Positions 36,416 through 44,636 of a stretch of 64,000 nucleotides of DNA are shown here, piece by piece. The stretch covers positions 620,001 to 684,000 of the forward strand of contig NZ_LQZA01000001.1 in NCBI RefSeq assembly GCF_001581925.1. Reading direction: 5' to 3'. Position 1 is the first letter of the stretch. Each line of letters opens with the position of its first letter. The notes under the pieces were generated by a model. The model worked only from the letters and a program-made list of their open reading frames with translations. It was not told where the DNA came from and ran no database searches. The position numbers were made by a program, and so were the translations under genes. The DNA comes from Ferrovum sp. PN-J185 (GTDB taxonomy: Bacteria; Pseudomonadota; Gammaproteobacteria; Burkholderiales; Ferrovaceae).

Positions 36416-36777
36416 ACAATTAACGCGGCAACCACAAAACGGTCTTCACTAACGAGTACATTATAAGTGCGACAGGCAGCTTGTGTGTCCATCACTTCAA
36501 AACCTATCTGTGCTTCTATGAGTGGGCGCAGTATAGCCGTTTTGGGGAAGGTTAAGGTGTGCCCTGTCCCAAGTAGAAGTACTGCAGGTTGCCATGCAAC
36601 AAGTTGAGCAATATGCTCTTCGTTGAGTTCATTAAGAGTGTTAACCCAAGCGCGTTCAAGGCGAGTGGGGCTAATAACAAGACTTTTTTCTAAGCGCTCT
36701 TTGTTGACCATAACAAAGTCTTTGCCATGGCCGGTAATATTAAAGTTTGCGTCTGGTAAATGGTTGATTAGTTTCAT
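36412..36777 (-). CDS. Mth938-like domain protein (DUF498)
   Basis: 121 residues from ATG 36777 (MKLINHLPDANFNITGHG), preceded by AGGA; an ATG four codons upstream has no ribosome site. The family marks are GTGHTLTFP and an N-terminal NxITGHG-like segment, ending in MDTQAACRTYNVLVSEDRFVVAAL. Members are related to NDUFAF3, a complex I assembly factor, but in bacteria the function is not established. It is divergent from alaC, with 57 bp between starts. Confidence 0.87.
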   Translation of the reverse strand: MKLINHLPDANFNITGHGKDFVMVNKERLEKSLVISPTRLERAWVNTLNELNEEHIAQLVAWQPAVLLLGTGHTLTFPKTAILRPLIEAQIGFEVMDTQAACRTYNVLVSEDRFVVAALIV

Positions 36778-36834
36778 AGGTTCCTGCATTTAAGGTAAAA
36801 TTGACCCTTTTGAAGCTAGAATAGATCATACATC

Positions 36835-38019
36835 ATGTCAGAGTTTCCAAGAATAAAGCGCTTACCTCCCTACGTATTTAATATTACCGGCGAGTTAAAG
36901 TCGGCAGCCCGACGTCGCGGTGAGGATATTATTGACTTTAGCATGGGTAACCCCGATCAGCCTACACCTCAGCATATTGTTGATAAATTGGTAGAGGCGG
37001 CTCAACGTAATGATACCCATGGCTATTCATTATCAAAAGGCATCCCGCGCGTTAGAAAAGCCATTTGTAATTGGTATCAACGACGTTATGGCGTGGAACT
37101 TGATCCTGATAATGAGGCTATTTTTACTATTGGCTCAAAAGAGGGTATTGCTCATTTAATGCTCGCCACCCTCGATTCAGGGGATATGGTACTGGTACCC
37201 AATCCCAGTTATCCCATTCATATTTACGGACCTGTTATTGCAGGAGCGGATATCCGTCATATTAGTATGACTCCGGGAGTGGATTTTTTTGAAGAGTTAG
37301 AAAAAGGGTTGAGAGGTTCTTATCCCCGGCCCAAAATGCTCATTTTGAATTTTCCAAGTAATCCCACTACGCAATGTGTTGATTTGGCTTTTTTTGAACG
37401 TGTTGTTCATATCGCCAAAGAATATGGTATCTACGTGGTACATGATCTAGCCTACGCAGATATTGTTTATGACGGTTATCAGTCACCGTCAATTATGCAA
37501 GTGCCTGGTGCTAAAGATGTGGCCGTTGAATTTTTCACACTATCAAAGAGCTACAGTATGGCTGGTTGGCGTGTGGGATTCATGGTGGGAAATCCCACAT
37601 TGGTTGCTGCATTAGGGAGAATGAAAAGCTATCATGATTATGGTACGTTCACACCCATTCAGGTTGCCTCAATTGTGGCATTAGAGGGACCTCAAGAGTG
37701 TGTGGAAACAATTAGAAATACCTATCAAAAACGCCGTGATGTTTTAGTACAAGGATTGCATCAGCTAGAGTGGATGGTTGAGAATCCCAAAGCCACTATG
37801 TTTGTATGGGCTAAGATTCCTGAGATGTACCAGAAGATGGGGTCTCTTGAATTTTCTAAGAAATTATTAGCAGAAGCAAAAGTTGCTGTTTCTCCAGGAA
37901 TCGGTTTTGGAGAGCTTGGTGATGATCACATACGTTTCTCCTTAATTGAAAATGAAGAACGTACCAAGCAAGCATTACGTGGAATTAAAGATATGTTTAG
38001 GAAGGATGGATTACTATGA
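36835..38019 (+). CDS. alaC: Alanine-synthesising transaminase AlaC-like (class I aminotransferase)
   Basis: 394 residues. The PLP fold I motifs are [27 protein letters not shown], and the Schiff-base Lys238 in [15 protein letters not shown]. It resembles AlaC/YfdZ, which makes alanine from pyruvate and glutamate. Placed directly before hom with a 4-bp overlap, it is the first gene of the alaC-hom-thrC cluster common in beta-proteobacteria. Confidence 0.92.
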   Translation: MSEFPRIKRLPPYVFNITGELKSAARRRGEDIIDFSMGNPDQPTPQHIVDKLVEAAQRNDTHGYSLSKGIPRVRKAICNWYQRRYGVELDPDNEAIFTIGSKEGIAHLMLATLDSGDMVLVPNPSYPIHIYGPVIAGADIRHISMTPGVDFFEELEKGLRGSYPRPKMLILNFPSNPTTQCVDLAFFERVVHIAKEYGIYVVHDLAYADIVYDGYQSPSIMQVPGAKDVAVEFFTLSKSYSMAGWRVGFMVGNPTLVAALGRMKSYHDYGTFTPIQVASIVALEGPQECVETIRNTYQKRRDVLVQGLHQLEWMVENPKATMFVWAKIPEMYQKMGSLEFSKKLLAEAKVAVSPGIGFGELGDDHIRFSLIENEERTKQALRGIKDMFRKDGLL

Positions 38020-39332
38020 CTCCGATGAGAGTAGGTTTATTAGGTTTAGGTGTGGTGGGTGGTGGTACTTACGATATTTTGCAACGTAATAGTCAAGAAA
38101 TTGCACGACGCGCTGGTAGAGAAATTGTGGTTACCTGTGCTGCTGTTAGAGAAAAAGATATCGCGCAAGTAAGTAAAAAAGTGGGGCAGAGTATTACTCT
38201 CTATACCGATCCTCTGCAAGTGGTCGAATCTCCTGATGTGGATATTGTGATTGAAGTGATGGGCGGGACACATCCTGCTAAAGAGTTGGTTTTAAAAGCG
38301 ATTTCGTTAGGTAAACATGTGGTGACAGCCAATAAAGCGTTACTTGCTGTGCATGGCAATGAGATCTTTAAGGCAGCACACGAGAAAGGAGTGATGATTG
38401 GCTTTGAAGCGGCTGTTGCAGGTGGTATCCCTATTATCAAATCGTTACGGGAAGGATTGAGCGCCAACCGTATTCAATGGGTAGCGGGTATTATTAATGG
38501 TACCAGCAATTTTATTTTATCGAATATGCGTGAGCGGGGCATTAGTTTCTCTGAAGCTTTAAAAGAAGCACAAGCGTTAGGCTATGCAGAGGCTGATCCG
38601 ACCTTTGATGTGGAAGGTATTGACGCCGCTCATAAACTTACCTTATTGTCAGCTATCGCTTTTGGTATTCCTATTCAATTTGACAAGGCTTATACAGAAG
38701 GAATTGCTCAATTAACGGCAAAAGATATTACTTATGCAGAAGAGTTTGGTTATCGTATTAAGTTATTAGGGATTACCAAACGCACAGAACAGGGTTTTGA
38801 GTTACGTGTTCATCCCACTCTGATCCCTGAAAAAAGACTCATCGCCAATGTTGAAGGCGTCATGAATGCTATATTGGTGTCGGCTGATGCTGTTGGTAGC
38901 ACGTTGTACTACGGTCCTGGAGCAGGTGCAGAACCCACAGGTTCTGCTGTGGTAGCAGATTTAGTCGATGTGGCACGTATGGCTGATGCCGCCCCTTATC
39001 AACGTGTGCCTTACCTCGCGTTCCAAGTGGATCGCTTGACTGATGACCCGGTATTAACAATCGATCAAGTCCATACTTCTTATTATTTGAGAATGAGTGC
39101 ACTTGATCGTCCTGGTGTATTGGCGGATGTGACACGTATCTTGGCGTCATTAAATATTTCAATTGAGGCTATGTTACAGCGCGAACCAACAGAAGGAGAA
39201 GAGCGTGTTGATGTCATTATCCTAACGCATCGTGCATTAGAAAAAGATGTGAATCAGGCCATTTCACACATTGAACAATTAGATACTATTTCAGGACCGG
39301 TGGTTCGCATTCGTCTTGAAACATTGGCATAG
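38016..39332 (+). CDS. hom: Homoserine dehydrogenase
   Basis: 438 residues. The NAD(P)-binding [13 protein letters not shown], the [13 protein letters not shown] catalytic/binding region, [32 protein letters not shown], and a C-terminal ACT domain (from about residue 350, [19 protein letters not shown]) are all present. It reduces aspartate semialdehyde to homoserine; the ACT domain implies threonine feedback. It overlaps alaC (ATGA) and precedes thrC by 20 nt. Confidence 0.96.
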   Translation: MTPMRVGLLGLGVVGGGTYDILQRNSQEIARRAGREIVVTCAAVREKDIAQVSKKVGQSITLYTDPLQVVESPDVDIVIEVMGGTHPAKELVLKAISLGKHVVTANKALLAVHGNEIFKAAHEKGVMIGFEAAVAGGIPIIKSLREGLSANRIQWVAGIINGTSNFILSNMRERGISFSEALKEAQALGYAEADPTFDVEGIDAAHKLTLLSAIAFGIPIQFDKAYTEGIAQLTAKDITYAEEFGYRIKLLGITKRTEQGFELRVHPTLIPEKRLIANVEGVMNAILVSADAVGSTLYYGPGAGAEPTGSAVVADLVDVARMADAAPYQRVPYLAFQVDRLTDDPVLTIDQVHTSYYLRMSALDRPGVLADVTRILASLNISIEAMLQREPTEGEERVDVIILTHRALEKDVNQAISHIEQLDTISGPVVRIRLETLA

Positions 39333-39352
39333 TCATTAATAGGGGAGAGAAA

Positions 39353-40471
39353 ATGAGTCATTATCAAGGTTTAATTCATCGTTATCGTGATCGGTTACCT
39401 GTTACCGACACGACTCCTATTATCTCTTTGAATGAGGGAAATACGCCATTAATTGAATTACATCACTTACCTAAACAATGGGGATTTGATGGTCGCATTT
39501 TGGTTAAATTTGAAGGGCTGAATCCAACTGGGTCATTCAAAGACAGAGGCATGACAATGGCCGTCACAAAAGCGGTTGAGGCAGGCGCTAAGGCGATTAT
39601 TTGTGCCAGTACAGGTAATACCTCAGCCGCTGCCGCAGCCTATGCGGCACGTGCTGGTATTCAATCGTTTGTGTTAATTCCTGATGGCAAAATAGCTCTT
39701 GGTAAACTTGCCCAAGCCATGATGCATGGCTCTATTGTGTTACAGATACAGGGTAATTTTGATGATGGTATGCAGTTGGTCCAGGAGTTAGCCAATGACT
39801 TGCCGGTGGCCTTGGTCAATTCCGTTAACCCCTATCGTCTACAAGGTCAAAAAACCATTGCTTTTGAAATTATTGAAGCCCTAGGTTGTGCACCGGACTA
39901 TCATGTGTTACCTGTCGGTAATGCAGGTAATATCAGTGCTCATTGGATGGGTTACAGTGAAGCCACCTGTCAACAAACCAAAGCCTGTGGATTATGTCAT
40001 GGACAGTGCCCTTATCATACCTCTGCTTTAGCCGCTAACCGTCCTGTGATGGTGGGCTATCAAGCAGCAGGTGCAGCCCCTTTTTTACGCGGTGCAGCGG
40101 TTAAAAATCCTGAGACCATCGCCACAGCCATTCGTATTGGTAACCCTATGTCTTGGGATTTAGCTTGGGCTGCTGTCAATGAGTCGCAAGGTTGGTTTGA
40201 TGAATGTACAGATGCCGAAATACTAGCTACACAAAAGGAATTAGCGCAATTTGAAGGGGTGTTCTGTGAGCCCTCATCAGCCACATCCTTGGCAGGTCTT
40301 AAAAAAGATCTAGCGCGAGGTAAATTCAAGAAGGGTTCAGTTGTTGTTGCAACGTTAACAGGACATGGTTTAAAAGATCCTGATACAGCCATTATGCAAA
40401 GCGAACAGCCACATCAAATCGCTGCTGAGAAAACAGTTATCAGTCGATTAATGGAAAAGTATATTCGTTAG
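39353..40471 (+). CDS. thrC: Threonine synthase, short type, with a cysteine-rich insert
   Basis: 372 residues, like the short Gram-positive/actinobacterial-type ThrC rather than the approximately 480-residue enteric type. The PLP-lysine is Lys63 in NPTGSFKDRG, with ASTGNTSAAAAAYAARAG and VGNAGNISAHW binding the phosphate. After GYSEA comes an extra loop with Cys206, Cys212, Cys215 and Cys219 (C-x5-C-x2-C-x3-C), before the normal GYQAAGAAPFLRG. It converts phosphohomoserine to threonine, after hom in the operon; the kinase gene thrB is not in the window. Confidence 0.93.
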   Translation: MSHYQGLIHRYRDRLPVTDTTPIISLNEGNTPLIELHHLPKQWGFDGRILVKFEGLNPTGSFKDRGMTMAVTKAVEAGAKAIICASTGNTSAAAAAYAARAGIQSFVLIPDGKIALGKLAQAMMHGSIVLQIQGNFDDGMQLVQELANDLPVALVNSVNPYRLQGQKTIAFEIIEALGCAPDYHVLPVGNAGNISAHWMGYSEATCQQTKACGLCHGQCPYHTSALAANRPVMVGYQAAGAAPFLRGAAVKNPETIATAIRIGNPMSWDLAWAAVNESQGWFDECTDAEILATQKELAQFEGVFCEPSSATSLAGLKKDLARGKFKKGSVVVATLTGHGLKDPDTAIMQSEQPHQIAAEKTVISRLMEKYIR

Positions 40472-40502
40472 TTAAAAAACCACAAAGGGGGAGGAGAACA
40501 AC

Positions 40503-40946
40503 ATGGATATGATAGCCATTACAGGTGCGGATCGCTCAATCATTAGAGAGGATTTATTGACTCTAGCAGAATCACTGCATCGTACGCTTAGACCTAACAT
40601 TCCTAGTCCATACAGTGAGTCCATGCGTGAAGTCTTTCAAACAGGCGCTGAAATGGCGGTGGCTATGGAAGACAATGTTCTATGTGGTTTAGTGGTATTT
40701 CGGATTACCACCAACACCATGGTAGGAAGAAAAATCTACAGTGAAGATTTGGTTGCTGATCCCAAAGCGCCGGTTAAGGGGGTAGGGCATTTGATGATGG
40801 ATTACCTCAAAGAAGTGGGGCGTCAACGTGGCTGTGTTAGCATTGAGTTAGAGTCAGGTACGCAACGCGAACAAGCTCATCGCTTTTATTTTAAAGAAGG
40901 CTTTGTCATCAAAGCCTTCGGTTTTAAACAATCACTAAAAGATTAG
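40503..40946 (+). CDS. GNAT family N-acetyltransferase
   Basis: 147 residues. GNAT motif A reads KGVGHLMMDYLKEVGRQRGC, followed by ELESGTQREQAHRFYFKEGF, where the last part is the usual C-terminal Tyr/Phe region. Substrate unknown. It has a GGGGAGGAG ribosome site and lies 31 nt after thrC, so it may be the last gene of that operon. A terminator-like hairpin is built into its last codons. Confidence 0.87.
   Translation: MDMIAITGADRSIIREDLLTLAESLHRTLRPNIPSPYSESMREVFQTGAEMAVAMEDNVLCGLVVFRITTNTMVGRKIYSEDLVADPKAPVKGVGHLMMDYLKEVGRQRGCVSIELESGTQREQAHRFYFKEGFVIKAFGFKQSLKD
40896..40926. terminator. Two-way terminator inside the end of the GNAT gene
   Basis: A perfect 10-bp stem GAAGGCTTTG / CAAAGCCTTC (40896-40905, 40910-40919) with loop TCAT is followed by GGTTTT on the plus strand and, on the minus strand, by TTTAAAAT. 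It lies within the last 17 codons of the GNAT gene, and 36 nt beyond the stop of the convergent mlaA. Confidence 0.6.
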
Positions 40947-40954
40947 TTCGGGTT

Positions 40955-41683
40955 TTATTCGTCATCCTCTTTGTTATGAGGAGGGTGACCGTCATAAATC
41001 AGATTTTTACGTCGCTGTAAGTAAGCATCACGCATAAAAGTATAAGGATCTAATGCGGCTGTTTGTAAGACATTGGTTGCCGCCAATAAACCTGCCCGGG
41101 TATTAACCACTTCTAATGCCCCAATTTCAGTTAAGTGCGTATTATTAGCATGACTGTTCGCATAAAAACTAAAGGGGTAGGCTGCAGCTAACCCAAGTCC
41201 ATCGCGTATGGTAGAGGGACCAAGGATTGGCAGTACTAAGTAAGGACTCTCATCCCATCCCCACACGGCTAGTGTCTGACCAAAATCTTCATTATGTTTT
41301 TCCAAACCAATGTGTTTGGCTACATCAATAAACCCTAATAACCCCACTGTTGTATTGACAACGAAGCGCCCAGCGTCTTGACCACCTTGGGTGATTTTAC
41401 CTTGTAATAAATCGTTGAGAAAAACAGTGATATCACCAATGTTACTAAAAAAATTGCTAATCCCATCACGAAAGAATCCTGGGGTTACTGTTTTGTAACC
41501 TTGGGCAACAGGCTTAATGACATAGCTATCGAGGCCTTCATTAAACTTGTACATGGATCGATTGTAACTTTGTAGGGGATCTTTAGGATCCTCTTGCCCT
41601 GCTGGAATACTAGCGCAGCCGGTTAACAGCAATAACAAGCCACAACATAATCCATACACAACGTATCGGTAGGTTGAAAACAT
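40955..41683 (-). CDS. mlaA: Outer-membrane lipid asymmetry lipoprotein MlaA (VacJ)
   Basis: 242 residues. A lipoprotein signal ends at LLTGC; the mature part has the MlaA core DPLQSYNRSMYKFNEGLD, VNTTVGLLGFIDVAK, DFGQTLAVWG and YLVLPILGPSTIRDG. It sits in the outer membrane and passes mislocalised phospholipids to the Mla pathway. The other mla genes are not in the window. It is divergent from clpB and convergent with the GNAT gene. Confidence 0.95.
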   Translation of the reverse strand: MFSTYRYVVYGLCCGLLLLLTGCASIPAGQEDPKDPLQSYNRSMYKFNEGLDSYVIKPVAQGYKTVTPGFFRDGISNFFSNIGDITVFLNDLLQGKITQGGQDAGRFVVNTTVGLLGFIDVAKHIGLEKHNEDFGQTLAVWGWDESPYLVLPILGPSTIRDGLGLAAAYPFSFYANSHANNTHLTEIGALEVVNTRAGLLAATNVLQTAALDPYTFMRDAYLQRRKNLIYDGHPPHNKEDDE

Positions 41684-41749
41684 AGAGAAAACCTCTAGAT
41701 ATCATAATAAATAATTAGTTCGTATCCTAACATAAAATCTATTCTCCCC

Positions 41750-41778
41750 CTTGTTTTTAGCTAAATTTACCCCATTTA
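41750..41778 (+). promoter_or_regulatory. Sigma-32 (heat-shock) promoter of clpB
   Basis: CTTGTT (41750-41755), a 14-nt spacer and CCCCATTTA (41770-41778) match the RpoH consensus (CTTGAA, 13-15 nt, CCCCATNT). It lies 33 nt before the clpB start, so clpB is expected to be heat induced. Confidence 0.85.
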
Positions 41779-41811
41779 ACAATTAATCTCAGTTTTTTAA
41801 GGAAATAAGCC

Positions 41812-44388
41812 ATGCGATTTGATAAATTGACCAGTCGTTTCCAAGAGGCCTTTGCTGATGCTCAATCCTTAGCCATCGGCCATGAAAATGGGTTTATTGA
41901 GCCCCATCATTTATTGTTGGCGTTAATTAATCAAGCTGATGGTAGCACAGCATCCCTATTAACCCGTGCTGATGTACAGGTGAATTCGCTTAAGCAAGCG
42001 CTCGATGAGGCCATTAAAAAATTACCTAAAGTTCAAGGAACGGCAGGGGAAATCAATGTCTCACGTGATCTCTCAAATTTACTTAATCTCACTGACCGTG
42101 AGGCACAAAAGCGCCAAGATCAATTTATTGCTTCTGAATTGTTTTTGTTGGCAGTTCTTGAGGACAAGGGAGAAACAGGGCGTTTATTTAAACAAGCAGG
42201 TGCTCAACGATCACGTCTTGAAGCAGCCATCACTGCATTACGTGGTGGGGAGTCAGTTAGTCATTCTGCTGCCGAGTCTCAACGTGAAGCATTAAAGAAA
42301 TACACCATTGATTTAACTGAGCGTGCTCAGCTTGGTAAGCTTGATCCAGTGATCGGGCGTGATGATGAAATTCGTCGAGTGATTCAAATTCTTCAAAGAC
42401 GTACAAAGAATAATCCTGTGTTAATTGGTGAACCTGGTGTCGGTAAAACGGCTATTGTTGAAGGGCTTGCTCAACGCATTATTAACAATGAAGTACCTGA
42501 ATCTTTAAAGAATAAAAGAGTTCTAACTCTTGATATGGCAGCACTACTTGCCGGTGCTAAGTATCGTGGTGAATTTGAAGAAAGACTCAAATCTGTTTTA
42601 AAAGAACTGGCTCAAGACGAAGGACAGACTATTGTATTTATCGATGAAATTCATACCATGGTAGGAGCAGGTAAAGCCGAAGGGGCAATGGATGCGGGGA
42701 ACATGTTAAAGCCTGCCCTGGCACGTGGTGAATTACATTGTGTTGGTGCCACCACCCTTAATGAGTACCGACAATTCATTGAAAAAGATGCCGCACTAGA
42801 AAGGCGCTTTCAGAAGGTGTTAGTAGGAGAGCCCTCTGTTGAGGATACCATTGCGATCTTACGTGGTTTACAAGAGAAGTATGAAATTCACCACGGGGTA
42901 GATATCACGGATCCTGCTATTGTTGCGGCTGCTGAATTGTCTCATCGCTACATTACAGATCGATTTTTACCAGACAAGGCCATTGATTTAATTGATGAGG
43001 CGGCGGCTAGAATTAAAATGGAAATTGACTCAAAACCTGAGTCCATGGACAAGTTATTTCGTCGTTTAATTCAACTTAAAATTGAGCGTGAAGCAGTAAG
43101 AAAAGAAACCGATGAGGCCTCACAAAAACGCCTTGCCTTGCTCGAAGAGGAAATTAATAAACTTGAACTTGAATATGCTGACTTAGAAGAAATTTGGAAA
43201 TCTGAAAAAGCTCAATTACAAGGGACGCAACATGTCAAAGAAGAGCTCGATCGCGTGCGTGCTGAAATGGAAGCAGCACAACGCAGTGGCGATTTGCAAA
43301 AAGCATCCGAGCTTAAATATGGCAAGATACCTGAGTTGGAAGCAAAACTCACTCTCACCACCACATCTCAGCAACCTAAAAATAACCAATTATTACGCAC
43401 TCAGGTGGGGGCGGAGGAAATTGCTGAGGTGGTCTCGCGGGCTACAGGTATACCTGTTTCTAAGATGATGCAAGGGGAGCGCGATAAATTATTAAAAATG
43501 GAGTCCTATTTAAGAGAGCGTGTGGTCGGGCAAGAAGAAGCTGTTGAAATCGTCTCTAATGCTATCCGCCGGTCGCGCTCAGGCTTAAGTGATCCTAATA
43601 AACCTTACGGGTCATTCCTATTCTTAGGACCCACTGGAGTGGGTAAAACTGAGTTATGTAAAACCTTAGCACAATTTCTGTTTGACTCAGATGAACATTT
43701 AATTCGTGTTGATATGTCAGAGTTCATGGAAAAACATACTGTCGCAAGGTTAATTGGTGCGCCCCCAGGCTATGTGGGTTATGAAGAAGGGGGGTATTTA
43801 ACAGAAGCAGTGCGGCGCAAACCTTATAGTGTTATTTTGCTTGATGAGGTTGAAAAAGCTCATCCTGATGTCTTTAATGTACTGCTGCAAGTGTTAGATG
43901 ATGGTCGATTAACTGATGGACAAGGAAGAACAGTTGATTTTAAAAACACAGTGATTGTCATGACCTCAAATTTGGGGTCGCACATGATTCAACAAATGGA
44001 AGGAGATGACAGTGCAGTTATTAAATTGGCTGTATTAGGTGAGGTAAAAACACACTTTAGACCTGAATTTGTTAATCGTATCGATGAGATAGTGGTATTT
44101 AATACCCTAGGACAAGAAGCGGTGAAATCAATTGCTGCAATTCAGTTACAAGCTCTGTCCAATCGTTTAAGTAAAATGGACTTAGCGTTGGAAGTGTCTG
44201 ATAAAGCATTGGAGCAACTAGCTGAAGTGGGTTTTGATCCAGTTTATGGAGCGCGACCATTAAAACGGGCAATCCAGAATGAATTAGAAAATCCTTTGGC
44301 TGTTAAAATTCTTGATGGGTCCTTCGCACCTAAGGATGTGATTCATGTGGACGTCAGTAAACAAGGTAAGTTTATATTTTCTAAATAA
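41812..44388 (+). CDS. clpB: ATP-dependent disaggregase ClpB
   Basis: 858 residues. Clp N-domain repeats (about 1-150), AAA-1 with Walker [11 protein letters not shown] (from residue 206), the middle coiled-coil domain (about 400-525, [20 protein letters not shown]), and AAA-2 with Walker [11 protein letters not shown] (from 606) are in order, with Walker [10 protein letters not shown] and [13 protein letters not shown]. With DnaK it rescues aggregated proteins. It has a sigma-32 promoter and an AAGGAA ribosome site. Confidence 0.98.
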   Translation: MRFDKLTSRFQEAFADAQSLAIGHENGFIEPHHLLLALINQADGSTASLLTRADVQVNSLKQALDEAIKKLPKVQGTAGEINVSRDLSNLLNLTDREAQKRQDQFIASELFLLAVLEDKGETGRLFKQAGAQRSRLEAAITALRGGESVSHSAAESQREALKKYTIDLTERAQLGKLDPVIGRDDEIRRVIQILQRRTKNNPVLIGEPGVGKTAIVEGLAQRIINNEVPESLKNKRVLTLDMAALLAGAKYRGEFEERLKSVLKELAQDEGQTIVFIDEIHTMVGAGKAEGAMDAGNMLKPALARGELHCVGATTLNEYRQFIEKDAALERRFQKVLVGEPSVEDTIAILRGLQEKYEIHHGVDITDPAIVAAAELSHRYITDRFLPDKAIDLIDEAAARIKMEIDSKPESMDKLFRRLIQLKIEREAVRKETDEASQKRLALLEEEINKLELEYADLEEIWKSEKAQLQGTQHVKEELDRVRAEMEAAQRSGDLQKASELKYGKIPELEAKLTLTTTSQQPKNNQLLRTQVGAEEIAEVVSRATGIPVSKMMQGERDKLLKMESYLRERVVGQEEAVEIVSNAIRRSRSGLSDPNKPYGSFLFLGPTGVGKTELCKTLAQFLFDSDEHLIRVDMSEFMEKHTVARLIGAPPGYVGYEEGGYLTEAVRRKPYSVILLDEVEKAHPDVFNVLLQVLDDGRLTDGQGRTVDFKNTVIVMTSNLGSHMIQQMEGDDSAVIKLAVLGEVKTHFRPEFVNRIDEIVVFNTLGQEAVKSIAAIQLQALSNRLSKMDLALEVSDKALEQLAEVGFDPVYGARPLKRAIQNELENPLAVKILDGSFAPKDVIHVDVSKQGKFIFSK

Positions 44389-44397
44389 GCCTAATAG

Positions 44398-44428
44398 CAC
44401 CTCACTGCCTATTCCATGTAGTGAGGTG
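44398..44428 (+). terminator. Hairpin after clpB
   Basis: A 9-bp stem CACCTCACT / AGTGAGGTG (44398-44406, 44420-44428) with a 13-nt loop starts 10 nt after the clpB stop. An A run rather than a U run follows, so it may stabilise the mRNA end or work with a factor rather than as an intrinsic terminator. Confidence 0.4.
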
Positions 44429-44560
44429 TAAAAAAGCCTCTCAAACCAAGGAAAAAGGTTGACAGGGTAAAGCTTGCAGAGGACAATCTCTTTTTTTATT
44501 GAGAAGGGAGTAAATCCATCTTGGATTGTGCTACTGAATTACAACAAATTTTGCAGCTTT

Positions 44561-44632
44561 GTCTTTAGAATTTACTTCTGTCATCACTGTGTAACGTTCA
44601 TATGACTCAATTCTAAAGATAAAGAATTGAGG
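44561..44632 (+). promoter_or_regulatory. mgtA leader with two mutually exclusive helices
   Basis: Helix A pairs 44561-44572 with 44609-44620 (12 bp including one G-U). Helix B pairs CTCAATTC (44606-44613) with GAATTGAG (44624-44631), which contains most of the GAGG ribosome site 4 nt before the mgtA ATG. The helices share 44609-44613, so only one can form: B would hide the ribosome site, A would free it. The shared strand also contains a four-codon reading frame (ATG 44602 to TAA 44616). Function as a switch is inferred from pairing alone. Confidence 0.45.
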
Positions 44633-44636
44633 TACT

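Noticed and set aside
44398-44436. Intrinsic terminator of clpB
   Set aside because: The stem is real, but an A run follows, not a U run, so I keep it only as a hairpin with low confidence.
44429-44560. M-box or other known Mg2+ riboswitch before mgtA
   Set aside because: I could not find the conserved M-box segments; only the later pairing described in the leader is supported.
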